5,954 nt of DNA from positions 1 to 5,954 of the forward strand of contig JAEYZV010000481.1 in assembly GCA_023427865.1 (NCBI GenBank), in the 5' to 3' direction. This DNA comes from Acidobacteriota bacterium. GTDB taxonomy: Bacteria > Acidobacteriota > Vicinamibacteria > Vicinamibacterales > Vicinamibacteraceae. A program made the translations under genes and the position numbers. Position 1 is the stretch's first letter. Each line of letters begins with the position of its first letter. The notes beneath the pieces were generated by a model. That model saw nothing but the letters and a program-made list of their open reading frames with translations, was not told the DNA's origin and ran no database searches. Positions 5,470 through 5,954 of this stretch are shown here, one piece after another.

Positions 5470-5680
5470 CTGCCCCTCCCAGGGAAGATGGGACCGATGC
5501 CTGCCCGCCGCGACCCAGCGGACACTCGCCCCGTTTCATCTATCGAAATCGCACAAGCAACCACGACACCGCATCGCTTCCTCGCTCACCCTGCAGTGAG
5601 CCTGAGCTGAACTTTGACGACACAGACATGCCGTACCGCATTCATGGCTGCTTCACACATCGGCTGGCTACCGTCCGAGT
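5470..5680. other. Intergenic gap upstream of the HEAT-repeat gene
   Basis: This 211-bp stretch separates two minus-strand genes and should hold the promoter of the HEAT-repeat gene. An AT-richer pocket at about 5536-5560 would be the most likely promoter zone on the minus strand, but no clear -35/-10 pair is present. It also contains the strong Shine-Dalgarno of the HEAT gene (5473-5480) and one inverted repeat (5584-5601). I see no credible gene on either strand. Confidence 0.5.
5584..5601. repeat. Perfect inverted repeat, candidate terminator stem or operator
   Basis: GCTCAC (5584-5589) and GTGAGC (5596-5601) form a perfect 6-bp stem with a 6-nt loop, CCTGCA. A CTC/GAG extension is possible across a 2-nt bulge. 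It lies 79 bp downstream of the stop of the partial minus-strand gene, so it could end that transcript, but no T-run follows on the minus strand. Alternatively it is a small operator upstream of the HEAT-repeat gene. A chance match is possible. Confidence 0.3.
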
Positions 5681-5954
5681 CTACGAGATCTCCAGTGCAA
5701 TCACGGGGGCGACGCGCTCGGCCATTGCCATGCAGCAATTGAGGAGTGAGTCGACCGCGGCGGCGTGCACGCGAAACTTGCCGATCTCCCACATCACCTG
5801 GTTCTCAAACACCTCTACTGTGGGGTCAGCGGCCATACTTGACCGCTCGACCTCGACATCAGGCACAGCAAACGCGCCAAGTGTCGGCGCCACGCTCCAG
5901 GTCAGCAGTGTGCTCTCTACGTCATCGATCTGCTCGGTATTCAGCACCGTCGCG
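5681..5954 (-). CDS. Hypothetical protein, C-terminal part (5' end beyond right edge)
   Basis: The minus-strand frame is open from the right edge to a TAG stop at 5681-5683, giving at least 91 codons. A GTG at 5947 could be a start, but the frame stays open past it and there is too little sequence to judge a ribosome-binding site, so I call it partial. The visible part contains NTEQIDDVES, TLLTWSVAP, FENQVMWEIGKFRVHAAAVD and a helical end, LLNCCMAMAERVAPVIALEIS. It is more balanced in composition and less Arg-rich than the rest of the window. No signal peptide or membrane segment is visible in this part. I do not recognise the family. It may be a separate transcription unit upstream of the HEAT-repeat gene, from which a 211-bp gap divides it. 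Confidence 0.55.
   Translation of the reverse strand, partial: ATVLNTEQIDDVESTLLTWSVAPTLGAFAVPDVEVERSSMAADPTVEVFENQVMWEIGKFRVHAAAVDSLLNCCMAMAERVAPVIALEIS

Noticed and set aside
4222..5610. A 462-codon open frame on the plus strand opposite the HEAT-repeat gene.
   Set aside because: It is long, but the opposite strand has full family landmarks and a strong Shine-Dalgarno. The plus-strand product is an Arg/Gly-rich antisense shadow.
5613..5641. TTTGAC as a plus-strand -35 box.
   Set aside because: There is no -10 match at suitable spacing and no plus-strand gene downstream within the window.

Overview
The window is a high-GC, gene-dense bacterial segment that reads as part of a type VI secretion system (T6SS) locus or a T6SS effector island. 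No gene fixes the taxon. Base composition, the Arg/Ala-rich proteins, the fused TssB-TssC sheath protein and the TIGR02270-type HEAT protein suggest a Gram-negative soil-type lineage such as Myxococcota or Acidobacteriota. This is inference.

Layout. (1) 1-1146, minus strand: the N-terminal 382 codons of a sheath protein in which a TssB/VipA-like domain is followed in the same chain by a TssC/VipB-like domain; it runs off the left edge. (2) 1147-1340: a divergent intergenic region with no convincing promoter box. (3) 1341-4130, plus strand: a compact four-gene cluster. It begins with a PAAR-like (DUF4150) protein carrying a C-terminal papain/C39-like cysteine peptidase domain, a probable T6SS-delivered effector. 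Two neighbouring genes (2334-2957 and 2963-3502) encode proteins related to each other and are the best immunity candidates; the first has a possible lipoprotein signal and the second does not. The fourth gene (3531-4130) encodes an all-helical protein of unknown function. (4) 4135-5469, minus strand: a TIGR02270-family HEAT-repeat protein, convergent with the cluster and separated from it by only 4 bp. (5) 5470-5680: an intergenic gap with one perfect 6-bp-stem inverted repeat. (6) 5681-5954, minus strand: the C-terminal part of an unrecognised protein running off the right edge.

Proposed working model (inference): the sheath gene belongs to the injection machine. The PAAR-like domain would place the effector on the VgrG spike, the cysteine peptidase domain would act in the target cell, and one or both paralogous small proteins would protect the producer. 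The roles of the helical protein and the TIGR02270 protein are unknown, though their position suggests a link to the T6SS. The least described part is the peptidase effector with its duplicated, possibly differently localised, immunity candidates.
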